A stretch of DNA of 64,000 bases from Streptomyces lydicus (GTDB taxonomy: Bacteria; Actinomycetota; Actinomycetes; Streptomycetales; Streptomycetaceae): positions 7,378,001-7,442,000 of the forward strand of contig NZ_RDTE01000003.1 of the NCBI RefSeq assembly GCF_004125265.1. The letters run 5' to 3'. A program made the translations under genes and the position numbers. Below, one piece after another: positions 25,827-33,097 of this stretch. Numbering within the stretch: position 1 is the stretch's first letter; every line of letters begins with the position of its first letter. The notes beneath the pieces were generated by a model. The model had not been told where the DNA came from. It was given only the letters and a program-made list of their open reading frames with translations, and made no database searches.

Positions 25827-26642
25827 GTGGCAGAAATCATCACCGTCGACGATCCGGACGACCCCCGGCTGGCCGACTACACCGGTCTGACCGACGTCGA
25901 GCTGCGGCGCCGGCGCGAGCCCGCTGAAGGGCTCTTCATCGCCGAGGGCGAGAAGGTCATCCGGCGCGCCCGGCAGGCCGGTTACGAGATGCGGTCCATG
26001 CTGCTCTCCGCCAAGTGGGTCGATGTGATGCGCGATGTGATCGACGAGGTCCCGGCGCCGGTCTACGCCGTCAGCCCGGACCTCGCCGAGCGGGTCACGG
26101 GCTACCACGTCCACCGCGGGGCGCTGGCCTCCATGCAGCGCAAACCGCTGCCGGACGCCACCGAACTCCTCGCCGGGGCCCGGCGCATCGTCGTCATGGA
26201 AGCGGTCAACGACCACACCAACATCGGCGCGATCTTCCGCAGCGCGGCGGCCCTCGGCATGGACGCGGTGCTGCTCTCCCCGGACTGCGCCGACCCGCTC
26301 TACCGCCGCTCGGTCAAGGTCTCCATGGGGGCGGTGTTCTCCGTGCCGTACGCCCGCCTGGAGAGCTGGCCCCGGGACCTGGCCGCCGTACGGGAAGCGG
26401 GCTTCACCCTGCTCGCCCTCACCCCGGCCGAGAAGGCCACCGGCATCGACGAAGTCGCCCCGCACACCCTGGAGCGCGCCGCCCTGATGCTGGGTGCGGA
26501 GGGCGGCGGTCTGAGCACCGGTGCCCTGCGGGCTGCCGACGAATGGGTCCGCATCCCGATGGCGCACGGCGTGGACTCGCTCAACGTCGGAGCGGCCGCC
26601 GCGGTGGCCTTCTACGCGGTGGCGACGGGGCGGCCCGCTTAA
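25827..26642 (+). CDS. TrmH/SpoU-family RNA 2'-O-methyltransferase
   Basis: 271 aa. SPOUT motif 1 is NDHTNIGAIFRSAAALGMDAVLLS (about residues 130-153), motif 2 is ALMLGAEGGGLS and motif 3 is IPMAHGVDSLNVGAAAAVAFY, which form the trefoil-knot SAM site. An N-terminal substrate-binding domain precedes (GLFIAEGEKVIRRA). It should methylate a ribose 2'-OH in rRNA or tRNA; the target nucleotide is unknown. GTG 25827 is the start. It follows the CysG-like gene by 52 nt and may share its transcript. An imperfect hairpin at 26641-26682 may terminate it. Confidence 0.9.
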   Translation: MAEIITVDDPDDPRLADYTGLTDVELRRRREPAEGLFIAEGEKVIRRARQAGYEMRSMLLSAKWVDVMRDVIDEVPAPVYAVSPDLAERVTGYHVHRGALASMQRKPLPDATELLAGARRIVVMEAVNDHTNIGAIFRSAAALGMDAVLLSPDCADPLYRRSVKVSMGAVFSVPYARLESWPRDLAAVREAGFTLLALTPAEKATGIDEVAPHTLERAALMLGAEGGGLSTGALRAADEWVRIPMAHGVDSLNVGAAAAVAFYAVATGRPA

Positions 26643-26682
26643 GGGGGCGGGCCTTGTGCCCTCAGGCGGGCCGGCGCCCCTT
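26641..26682 (+). terminator. Probable terminator after the TrmH-type gene
   Basis: AAGGGG...GGCC (26641-26653) pairs imperfectly with GGCCGGCGCCCCTT (26669-26682). It starts at the stop codon and lies before the convergent SDR gene. Confidence 0.45.
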
Positions 26683-26774
26683 GAGCGAGCCTGCGCCCTG
26701 CCCGGTCGGCCCGCCCCGCGGGCCCGCCCCGCGTCACGGTGGGAACCCCCGCCCCCGACGCCGCCCATGGCCGA

Positions 26775-27494
26775 TCACCAGGGCACGGGCGTTCCGTCCC
26801 AGGAGAAGAAGCCACCGGTGGGGCCGTCATCCGGCAGCAGGGCCAGGCGGACGGCACCTTGCGCGGCCTCGGCCGGGTCGCCTCCGGCCGCGGTCCGGGA
26901 GTTGAGATCGGTGGCCCGCAGTCCGGGGGCGAGCGCGTTGACCTTGAAGCCGTCCTCGGCCAGCGTCTGGGCGTAGAAGACGGTGAGGGCGTTGAGGGCG
27001 GCCTTGGACGACCGGTAGGCGGCGGCGCCCCCGCTTCCCGGGGGGAACTGGGGGTTGGGGCTGGTGCTCCAGGTCAGCGACGCGGTGCCACTGGAGACGT
27101 TGACGATCCGCGGATACGGGGACCGGCGCAGGGCGGGCAGGAAGGCATTGGTCACCGCCACCACCCCGAACACATTGGTCTCGTAGGTGCGCCGGAACTC
27201 CTCGACGCCGGTGTCGGCCGGCGGGGCGAGTGACGGTGAGATGCCGGCGTTGTTGACCAGCATGTCCAGGCGGTCCACCTGAGCCGCGGCCCGGGCGATG
27301 CCGCCGGGATCCGTCACGTCCAGGACCAGGGGACGGGCCCCGGAGCCGATCTCCTCGACGGCCCGCTGCCCGCGTTCAGGGTCGCGGGAGCCCACGTACA
27401 CGGTGACGCCCTCGGCGGCGAGCAGCCGGGCGATATGCTGGCCGATGCCCTTGTTGGCACCGGTGACCAGAGCTGTGCGTCCATTCATGACCAT
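26775..27494 (-). CDS. Short-chain dehydrogenase/reductase (SDR)
   Basis: 239 aa from ATG 27494 (GGGAA five bases upstream; in-frame GTG 27497 and ATG 27488 are alternatives). Classical SDR motifs are present: TGANKGIGQ NAD(P)-binding loop near residue 10, LDVTD, NNAGIS, the catalytic Ser in VNVSSGTAS and the YRSSK catalytic Tyr-Lys pair near 155-160. The R residues after strand 2 (GSRDPERG) favour NADPH. It reduces or oxidises an unknown carbonyl/alcohol substrate. It is divergent from an XRE-family regulator with 65 bp between, so that regulator probably controls it. Confidence 0.92.
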   Translation of the reverse strand: MVMNGRTALVTGANKGIGQHIARLLAAEGVTVYVGSRDPERGQRAVEEIGSGARPLVLDVTDPGGIARAAAQVDRLDMLVNNAGISPSLAPPADTGVEEFRRTYETNVFGVVAVTNAFLPALRRSPYPRIVNVSSGTASLTWSTSPNPQFPPGSGGAAAYRSSKAALNALTVFYAQTLAEDGFKVNALAPGLRATDLNSRTAAGGDPAEAAQGAVRLALLPDDGPTGGFFSWDGTPVPW

Positions 27495-27500
27495 CACACT

Positions 27501-27528
27501 TCCCTGGCCGCGGGCGCCCTGCCAGGGA
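27501..27528. promoter_or_regulatory. Candidate operator between SDR gene and XRE regulator
   Basis: A perfect inverted repeat TCCCTGGC (27501-27508) / GCCAGGGA (27521-27528) with a 12-bp spacer sits in the middle of the 65-bp divergent region. A second small palindrome, CCTGTACCAGG, follows. This is where an autoregulated divergent pair would place its operator. Confidence 0.45.
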
Positions 27529-27559
27529 CAGCCTGTACCAGGCAGCGGGAGGAGGCGGC

Positions 27560-28375
27560 ATGGCGCGGCAGGAACTGGCCCACTACCTGCGGGACCGCCG
27601 GGCGGCCCTGCGTCCGCACGAGATCGGCCTGGCGGCGACGGGCACCGACCGCCGCACACCGGGTCTGCGCCGCGAAGAGGTGGCGGAGCTCGCGCACATG
27701 TCGGTCGACTACTACACGCGGCTGGAGCAGGCCCGGGGGCCGCGGCCGTCGGCCCGGATCCTGGACGGGCTTGCTCGCGCGCTGCGGCTCACACCGGCCG
27801 AGCGCAGCCACCTGTTCCGCCTGGCGGGTACGAGCGCGCCGCCCGGCATCAGCGCCGTGCGGCGGGTGCGCCCGCACGTGGCCCGGATGCTGGAGCGACT
27901 GCCGGAGACCGGTGCCGTCGTCACCGACGCCGCGTACGACGTCATCGCCTGGAACCCCCTGGCCCGGACACTGCTTAGCGCCGACCCCGCGGGCGGGACG
28001 ACGAACCTGGCCCGACGCCGCTTCCTGGGCCGGGAGCGGAGGCACGAGAGCTCCGGGGCCGAGGAGTTCGGGCACATCGTGGTGGCGCGGCTGCGCCGGG
28101 CCGAGGACCGCTACCCGCACGACCCGCAGCTGGCCGCCCTGCTGGCCGAACTGCACGCCGGCAGTGCGGAGTTCCGGCAGATCTGGCAGACGCGTCCGGT
28201 CCACGCTCCCGGGCACCGCACCAAGACCCTGGACCATCCGGAGACCGGCGCGCTGCGCCTGAACTGCGACGTCCTGCTCGTGCCCGAGGACGACCAGGAG
28301 GTCGTCCTGATCACGGCCGACCCCGGATCACCCTCCGCGCGGACCCTGCGCAGGCTGGCCGCGCGGACGACCTGA
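27560..28375 (+). CDS. XRE-family regulator with MmyB-like ligand-binding domain
   Basis: 271 aa. The helix-turn-helix lies at about residues 30-75 (TPGLRREEVAELAHMSVDYYTRLEQARGPRPS), followed by a C-terminal MmyB-like PAS domain (VVTDAAYDVIAWNPLARTLL ... LRRAEDRYPHDPQLAALLAEL ... HPETGALRLNCDVLLVPEDDQEVVL), which binds a small hydrophobic ligand in characterised relatives. GGAGGAGG precedes ATG 27560. It is divergent from the SDR gene, a frequent pairing in Streptomyces in which the regulator controls the oxidoreductase. Its stop codon lies inside a tandem repeat (28363-28417). Confidence 0.9.
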   Translation: MARQELAHYLRDRRAALRPHEIGLAATGTDRRTPGLRREEVAELAHMSVDYYTRLEQARGPRPSARILDGLARALRLTPAERSHLFRLAGTSAPPGISAVRRVRPHVARMLERLPETGAVVTDAAYDVIAWNPLARTLLSADPAGGTTNLARRRFLGRERRHESSGAEEFGHIVVARLRRAEDRYPHDPQLAALLAELHAGSAEFRQIWQTRPVHAPGHRTKTLDHPETGALRLNCDVLLVPEDDQEVVLITADPGSPSARTLRRLAARTT

Positions 28376-28417
28376 AACGAAGCGGACGACCTGAACGAGC
28401 GGACGACCCGAAACGAA
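28363..28417 (+). repeat. Tandem repeat spanning the stop codon of the XRE regulator
   Basis: Three units: GCGGACGACCTGAAACGAA (28363-28381), GCGGACGACCTGAACGA (28382-28398) and GCGGACGACCCGAAACGAA (28399-28417). The first unit contains the regulator's TGA stop at 28373-28375. Unit lengths are 19, 17 and 19 bp. The rest of the gap to the kinase gene holds nothing I recognise. Confidence 0.8.
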
Positions 28418-28526
28418 CGAGGCGCGCAGGCCTCTCCGGCAGTCACCGGGCCTCGCACCTACAGGTTTCCGGGGCTTGCGCCCACTCGATGCCGCGGCTC
28501 GCCCCGCCGCCCGTCCGCGCAGGCCC

Positions 28527-29882
28527 TCAGGGGTTCTGTTCCCCCACCCCGTAAGGCCCGTCCGCACCCCAGGCCGGGGCGACCGGCGCCGGCCGCTCCA
28601 CGCCAAGACCGTGAGTCGGCCCCTGGCACCCCTGGGCCGCCGCGATACCGAGCGCCACCAGCAGGGTCACCACCACGAACACGATGATGCGCTGGCGCAG
28701 CAGCCGGCGGTCAGGGCCCGGCCGCCGCCCGCCCGACGTCGTACGCACCGGGGCGCGCTTACCGCCAGGACCCGAGGGCCGGGCGGCCGGGACACGGCGC
28801 ACCGTACGTCCGCCGGTTCTCCGCGGATTCTTCCCCGCGGCCGAGGCCGGGCCGGACGGCCGGGAGCCCGCGTCATGCGAAGCCGCGGGGCGGGACGGGT
28901 GCGGACGCGGCGAGGAGTTGCCGGCCGTCCGCCGCTCGGTGCGCTGGCGGGCGTATTCCTCGGCCCGCTGCCCGGTCGGCCGGTCCGTGGGACGGCGCTC
29001 CGCATGCTGCCAGGCGGCCCCCGCGCCCGCCCCGTTCTCCAGCGGTCCGCCCGACGGACCGTGCGCCTCACGGGCCGCGATCTCCTTGAGGCGCAGCGAC
29101 AGCGACAACGTGCTGGGACGGTCCGCCGGATCCTTGGCCAGGCACGAGGCGAGCAGCGGCGCCAGGGCGTCCGGCACCCCGGCGAGCTGGGCCTCCTCGT
29201 GGACCACGCGGTAGAGCATGACCTCCGAACTTCCCTGCCCGAAGGGGGAGTCCGCGGTACAGGCGTACGCGAGGGTGGCGCCCAGCGCGAAGATGTCCGT
29301 CGCCGGTGTCACGGCGGCCCCGCGCACCTGCTCCGGGGCGAGAAACCCCGGTGAGCCGACGGCCGTACCGACATGGGTCAGCGTGCTGGCGCCGGTCGCC
29401 CAGGCGATACCGAAGTCGATGATCCGCGGGCCCTTGGGCGACAGCAGAATGTTGGACGGCTTGAGGTCGCGGTGCACCACGCCCGCGTCATGGACGGCCA
29501 ACAGCCCCTCGGAGAGCGCGGCGCCGATGGCGGCGACCTGCGCGGGGGACAGCGGGCCGCCCTCGTTGACCTTGTCGTGCAGCGAGGGGCCCGGGACGTA
29601 CTGGGTGGCGAACCAGGGGCGGTCCGCATCGAGGTCGGCCGCGACCAGCCGGGCCGTACAGCCGCCGCGGATCCGCCGGGCGGCCGAGACCTCACGAGCG
29701 AACCGGGAGCGGAATTCCTGATCCTCCGCCAGGTCCGGCCGGATCACCTTGAGTGCCACCCGCTGCCCGCGCTTGTCCGAGCCGAGATAGACCACGCCCA
29801 TCCCGCCCGCGCCGAGCCGGCGGTGCAGCCGGAACGTCCCGACGACACGCGGGTCCTCGCGTCGGAGCCGCATCATCGCCAT
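28527..29882 (-). CDS. Membrane-bound Ser/Thr protein kinase (PknB-like catalytic domain)
   Basis: 451 aa. The kinase domain is at about residues 18-275: glycine loop LGAGGMGVVYLG, Lys in VALKVI, catalytic loop VHRDLKPSNILL, DFG in IIDFGIAW, and activation-segment/APE SPGFLAPEQV. A Pro/Arg/Ser-rich linker of about 130 residues follows, then one membrane helix (IIVFVVVTLLVALGIAAA) and a short outer tail. No PASTA or other sensor domain is present, so the signal is unknown. ATG 29882 is preceded by GTAGGGGAC. The kinase phosphorylates Ser/Thr of unidentified proteins. Confidence 0.93.
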   Translation of the reverse strand: MAMMRLRREDPRVVGTFRLHRRLGAGGMGVVYLGSDKRGQRVALKVIRPDLAEDQEFRSRFAREVSAARRIRGGCTARLVAADLDADRPWFATQYVPGPSLHDKVNEGGPLSPAQVAAIGAALSEGLLAVHDAGVVHRDLKPSNILLSPKGPRIIDFGIAWATGASTLTHVGTAVGSPGFLAPEQVRGAAVTPATDIFALGATLAYACTADSPFGQGSSEVMLYRVVHEEAQLAGVPDALAPLLASCLAKDPADRPSTLSLSLRLKEIAAREAHGPSGGPLENGAGAGAAWQHAERRPTDRPTGQRAEEYARQRTERRTAGNSSPRPHPSRPAASHDAGSRPSGPASAAGKNPRRTGGRTVRRVPAARPSGPGGKRAPVRTTSGGRRPGPDRRLLRQRIIVFVVVTLLVALGIAAAQGCQGPTHGLGVERPAPVAPAWGADGPYGVGEQNP

Positions 29883-30492
29883 GTCCGTCCCCTACCTGCG
29901 GTGGGGAGCCCCCTCCGCTGCCAACCGTCTGACGTGGCACAGCTTACGGATTGACGGCTCACCGTGCTGAGAGGCCGCGCATGCGTCGGCGGCCGGATTG
30001 CCGGTGGCGGGTGCGATTCCCGCAGCGTGCGGGGAAAACCGGCCGCCGGGCCTACCGGATTGCCGTGCGGGATCCCAATGATCCGCCGCGGAAGGAAAAT
30101 TGGCGGGATGAAAGGGGATCGCGGGTGGTTGTCCGGAGATGCCGGGGATGCGGCCAAGAGGCGGAAAGCGGGGGTACGCGCGGCGGTCCGCAGGGACGGG
30201 GCCGCGGTGCGCGGGGGAGCGGACGACGTGAGCGAGGTCACCCTCAGGAGTGCGCGGTCCAAGGCGGCGCAACGGTCCCCCCTGGGGGAGATTCCCAAGG
30301 GCTGGAGGCGTCTCTCCACCCAGGGGAGTACACGGGGCGCCGGGCCGTCATACTCCCGGAGGCCGACCAATCGGTACGACGGCATGACGCCCCTCGCCGG
30401 CCGCGTGCCTACTGTTGTCCTCAAGCGGCGGGCGCAGCACTCGTCCCCCGAGGCCAGACGCCCGCCGCCCCAGTCACGACGGGAGCGGGACG
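29883..30492. other. 610-bp intergenic region, no supported gene
   Basis: This divergent region between the kinase and a small membrane protein has overlapping open frames on both strands, but all are Arg/Pro/Gly-rich and lack motifs. A short A-rich patch (30090-30115) has atypical composition. CTCCACCCAGGGGAG near 30317-30331 is a small inverted repeat. TGACGC (30385-30390) and TACTGT (30410-30415), 19 bp apart, are a weak promoter candidate for the next gene. Confidence 0.4.
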
Positions 30493-30702
30493 ATGGTGCA
30501 GACCTCAGGGCGGACGGCCCTTCGGGCGCAGGAGCGGCGAGCCGCCGCCGCGCCCGGCGGCCGGCAGCCCTCCGGCCGGCGCCATCCCCTCGTCGCGGTG
30601 GCCATGGTGCTGCCGCTGGCCTGCTTTCTCGTCGTGGTCTTCGGCGGCTGGGAGGCCGTGATGACACAGGCGTCGTCCGTGGTCGGAATGTTGGGGCGCT
30701 GA
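30493..30702 (+). CDS. Small single-pass membrane protein
   Basis: 69 aa from ATG 30493 (GGGAGCGGG upstream). An Arg/Gln/Gly-rich cytoplasmic N-terminus of about 33 residues leads to one hydrophobic helix (LVAVAMVLPLACFLVVVFGGW) and a short outer tail ending SSVVGMLGR. No known family is recognised. A classic intrinsic terminator follows 86 nt after the stop, which supports an expressed unit. Confidence 0.6.
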   Translation: MVQTSGRTALRAQERRAAAAPGGRQPSGRRHPLVAVAMVLPLACFLVVVFGGWEAVMTQASSVVGMLGR

Positions 30703-30787
30703 GCGGCGCCCCGGTCCCGGGAGAGCGGTCCGGGACGGGGACCTCCGGCTGAAAGCCCCGTGGGGACGGGGGTGCGGCGGACGGCAC

Positions 30788-30827
30788 GAAGGCCGGGCAT
30801 CTGGGGAGATGCCCGGCCTTCGGGTTT
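30788..30827 (+). terminator. Intrinsic terminator with T run
   Basis: AAGGCCGGGCATCT (30789-30802) pairs perfectly with AGATGCCCGGCCTT (30807-30820) around GGGG, followed by CGGGTTTT. It ends the small membrane-protein transcript. Confidence 0.85.
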
Positions 30828-30971
30828 TCCCGGCCGCCGCCTGCCCGGTCCGCCCGGACCCCGCGTACGATCCCCTCCGGGCCGCCCGCGGCTCGCACCA
30901 CCACCCACGGCGCACCCTTCACGGCCCCTCGCTCACGACGCCGTCCGGCGCGCGCAGGACCAGGGGGAACG

Positions 30972-31988
30972 ATGGCCACCTCACTGCCCGACCGCCTCGC
31001 CGCCCTGTCCGCGACCGCCCGGCGCGGCGCTCCGGCCCCCGCCCCCGAGGTGCTGGCCGACCGTCCCGACGGCACGATCGTCCGCAGCGGTCCCACGGTC
31101 GCCAAAGCGCACGCCCCCGACGGCGACGTGCACCACCTGGCCACCCGGCTGCGGATCGCCGCCCACCCCCTTCTGCACGGCATCCTGCTGCCCCCGCTCC
31201 CGGTCACCGCCCCCGATGGCTTCCTCACCATCACCGAGGAGGGCCGCGCCCTCACCCGCTGGCCGTACGGCAGCCCGGTTCCGCCCGATGCCCCGGACGC
31301 CGCGCCCTGGGAGGACGCCGCCCGCCTGCTGGCCCGTCTGCACACCGTCGACCCGCGCCAACTGCCCGGCCCCGTACCGCCGATGCGCGGCCCCGCCAAG
31401 GCCGCCCGCGCCCTGTCCCGGCTGCGCACCGCCCTGTCCGCTGCCGGCGACCCGCAGCCCGCACTCCGGCCGGGACCCGGCCCGGGGCCGCTGTCCGCGG
31501 CCGCCGCGGTCGTAGAGCGGGCCTGGGCCCTGCTGCCGCCGTGGGCCCAGGGTGCCGCCCCGCCGCCACGCGCCGGCACCCTCTGTCACGGCGATCTGCA
31601 CCTGGGCCAGCTCGTCCGGCACCCGGCCGCCGCCGGCCCCTGGCTCCTCATCGACATCGACGACCTCGGCACGGGCGACGGCGCCTGGGACCTGGCCCGC
31701 CCCGCCGCGTGGTTCGCCACCGGCCTGCTCGCACCGGACCTCTGGACGCGCTTCCTCGCTGCCTACCGCGCCGCCGGCGGCCCCGCCGTCCGGCCGTCCG
31801 GCGATCCCTGGCCCGACCTGGAGGTTCCGGCCCGTGCCCTGACCGTGCAGACCGCCGCACTCGCCGTCGCCAAGGCCATCGCCGCCTCCCGCCCCCTGGA
31901 CGAGTCCGAGGCGGCGGTCGTCGAGGCCTGTGCCCGGATGGCGTCCCTGACGGACCGGTTGGCGCCCGGCGGCCCGGACGTAAGGTGA
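30972..31988 (+). CDS. Aminoglycoside-phosphotransferase-family (APH) protein
   Basis: 338 aa. The Brenner motif TLCHGDLHLGQLV (catalytic Asp, near residue 203) and the metal-binding LLIDIDDLGTGDGAWDLARPAAWFA (near 227) are those of the APH/choline-kinase fold. The N-terminal lobe is reduced (VRSGPTVAKAHAPD with the ATP-contacting Lys). Such proteins phosphorylate small alcohols; the substrate here is unknown and antibiotic resistance should not be assumed. ATG 30972 follows AGGGGGAACG. A zinc-ribbon gene follows by 73 nt on the same strand. Confidence 0.85.
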   Translation: MATSLPDRLAALSATARRGAPAPAPEVLADRPDGTIVRSGPTVAKAHAPDGDVHHLATRLRIAAHPLLHGILLPPLPVTAPDGFLTITEEGRALTRWPYGSPVPPDAPDAAPWEDAARLLARLHTVDPRQLPGPVPPMRGPAKAARALSRLRTALSAAGDPQPALRPGPGPGPLSAAAAVVERAWALLPPWAQGAAPPPRAGTLCHGDLHLGQLVRHPAAAGPWLLIDIDDLGTGDGAWDLARPAAWFATGLLAPDLWTRFLAAYRAAGGPAVRPSGDPWPDLEVPARALTVQTAALAVAKAIAASRPLDESEAAVVEACARMASLTDRLAPGGPDVR

Positions 31989-32061
31989 ACACCCCGCCGC
32001 CGGGCGGCCGTTCCGGCGGCGCCGCAGTGAGCAGTGCCGGACGACAGGAGTGGAGCCGACG

Positions 32062-32349
32062 ATGCAGTGTCCCAAGTGCCATGCGCCGATGCAGACATAC
32101 CACCGCAATGGCGTGCAGATAGAACAGTGCGCCGGCTGCCGGGGGATCTTCCTGGACTATGGGGAGCTGGAGGCGCTGACCCGCCTTGAGTCACAGTGGT
32201 CCCAGCAGCCCCCGCCGCCGCCCGCCCCGCAGGCCTACCCCGCAGCCCCCGCCTGGGGCGCCCCGCACCAGGGCCACCACGGTCACCATGGACACCACGG
32301 TCATCACGGCCACCACCGAGGCTTCGGTCACATGCTCTTCTCGTCCTGA
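32062..32349 (+). CDS. Zinc-ribbon (zf-TFIIB) protein with His-rich tail
   Basis: 95 aa from ATG 32062 (GGAG six bases upstream; an in-frame GTG at 32050 is less likely). The zf-TFIIB domain has C3-x2-C6 and C23-x2-C26 in a 'CPKC...CAGCRGIFLDYGELEAL' pattern. A Pro/Ala linker leads to a tail of GHHGHH repeats (about residues 70-87) that may bind metal; at DNA level this is a 9-bp repeat copied about five times around 32272-32318. The domain is common in small actinobacterial proteins of unknown role. It converges on the tRNA cluster. Confidence 0.85.
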   Translation: MQCPKCHAPMQTYHRNGVQIEQCAGCRGIFLDYGELEALTRLESQWSQQPPPPPAPQAYPAAPAWGAPHQGHHGHHGHHGHHGHHRGFGHMLFSS

Positions 32350-32353
32350 CCGG

Positions 32354-32421
32354 TCTCTGCCGGAGAACGACTCTCTGCCGGAGAGCGACCGAGGGCCGGA
32401 ACAACGACCGAGGGCCGGAGC
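32354..32421. repeat. Two adjoining tandem repeats after the zinc-ribbon gene
   Basis: Units TCTCTGCCGGAGAACGAC (32354-32371) and TCTCTGCCGGAGAGCGAC (32372-32389) are followed by CGAGGGCCGGAACAACGAC (32390-32408) and a partial copy CGAGGGCCGGAGC (32409-32421). They begin four bases after the gene's stop and run into the left arm of the tRNA terminator. Confidence 0.7.
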
Positions 32422-32440
32422 AAAATGCTCCGGCCCTCGG
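32408..32440 (-). terminator. Terminator of the tRNA Gly-Cys-Val-Val-Val cluster
   Basis: CCGAGGGCCGGAGCA (32408-32422) pairs perfectly with 32426-32440 around AAA. It lies just past the last minus-strand tRNA gene and could also stop transcription from the zinc-ribbon gene. Confidence 0.8.
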
Positions 32441-32448
32441 GTCAGGTG

Positions 32449-32520
32449 TGGACGATACTGGGATTGAACCAGTGACCTCTTCCGTGTCAGGGAAGCGCTC
32501 TCCCGCTGAGCTAATCGTCC
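32449..32520 (-). tRNA. tRNA-Val (anticodon GAC), copy 1
   Basis: 72 nt. On the minus strand: acceptor GGACGAT/ATCGTCC with discriminator A, D-arm TAGCTCAGCGGGAGAGC, anticodon arm CTTCC-CTGACAC-GGAAG giving GAC, and T-arm GGTTCAATCC. CCA is not encoded. It appears identical to copy 3 at 32665-32736. Confidence 0.95.
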
Positions 32521-32554
32521 GCGGGACCGCGGATCACGAAGATCCGCAGCTGCG

Positions 32555-32626
32555 TGCGCGATACTGGGATTGAACCAGTGACCTCTTCCGTGTCAGGGAA
32601 GCGCTCTCCCGCTGAGCTAATCGCGC
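32555..32626 (-). tRNA. tRNA-Val (anticodon GAC), copy 2
   Basis: 72 nt, with the same body as the flanking valine tRNAs but acceptor stem GCGCGAT/ATCGCGC instead of GGACGAT. The compensating changes on both sides of the acceptor stem keep pairing intact, so it should be functional. Confidence 0.95.
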
Positions 32627-32664
32627 GGGACGGACACCCCGGTCAAGCACGTTCGGGGATCCAG

Positions 32665-32736
32665 TGGACGATACTGGGATTGAACCAGTGACCTCTTCCG
32701 TGTCAGGGAAGCGCTCTCCCGCTGAGCTAATCGTCC
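32665..32736 (-). tRNA. tRNA-Val (anticodon GAC), copy 3
   Basis: 72 nt, with acceptor GGACGAT/ATCGTCC and the same body as copy 1. It is four bases from the 3' end of tRNA-Cys, so the cluster is processed from one transcript. Confidence 0.95.
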
Positions 32737-32740
32737 TTGG

Positions 32741-32811
32741 AGGTGGAGACGGGATTTGAACCCGTGTAGACGGCTTTGCAGGCCGTTGCCTCGCCTCTCG
32801 GCCACTCCACC
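32741..32811 (-). tRNA. tRNA-Cys (anticodon GCA)
   Basis: 71 nt. Acceptor GGTGGAG/CTCCACC, discriminator T, anticodon arm ACGGC-CTGCAAA-GCCGT giving GCA, T-arm GGGTTTGAATCCC. Unlike its neighbours, the three bases after the discriminator (32740-32738) read CCA, so the 3' CCA appears encoded. Confidence 0.95.
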
Positions 32812-32846
32812 AGGAGTGAGGGGGTTCGGGAAGATCCCCCACATCG

Positions 32847-32919
<73 letters not shown>

Positions 32920-33083
32920 AGGTGTCTCTCCCAGACTACGTCCGGAAGCTACGTGTCCTCCGGGGCGCTTGTGCGTCCCGGCGACGTGTTGAACTCTAGC
33001 GGATTCCGGGGCCAGTACAAAAACGCGTTTGTGCAGCGTGCTGCGCTGCTCGCTCGGCACAGGCAGCCTCGGGGCCGCCGCCA

Positions 33084-33097
33084 TAGACTCGCTGACG
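33084..33097 (+). promoter_or_regulatory. -10 element of a probable leaderless pabB transcript
   Basis: TAGACT (33084-33089) ends 7 nt before GTG 33097 and no Shine-Dalgarno sequence is present, so transcription probably starts at the start codon. The -35 element is not clear. Confidence 0.45.

Noticed and set aside
29964..30752. 262-codon frame upstream of the small membrane protein
   Set aside because: It lacks motifs, is rich in Arg/Gly/Ser and covers what looks like a promoter region; only the 69-aa membrane protein inside the area has a plausible start and terminator.
30972..31988. Aminoglycoside resistance gene
   Set aside because: The fold is APH-like, but the family phosphorylates many substrates; nothing ties it to an antibiotic and there is no resistance context.
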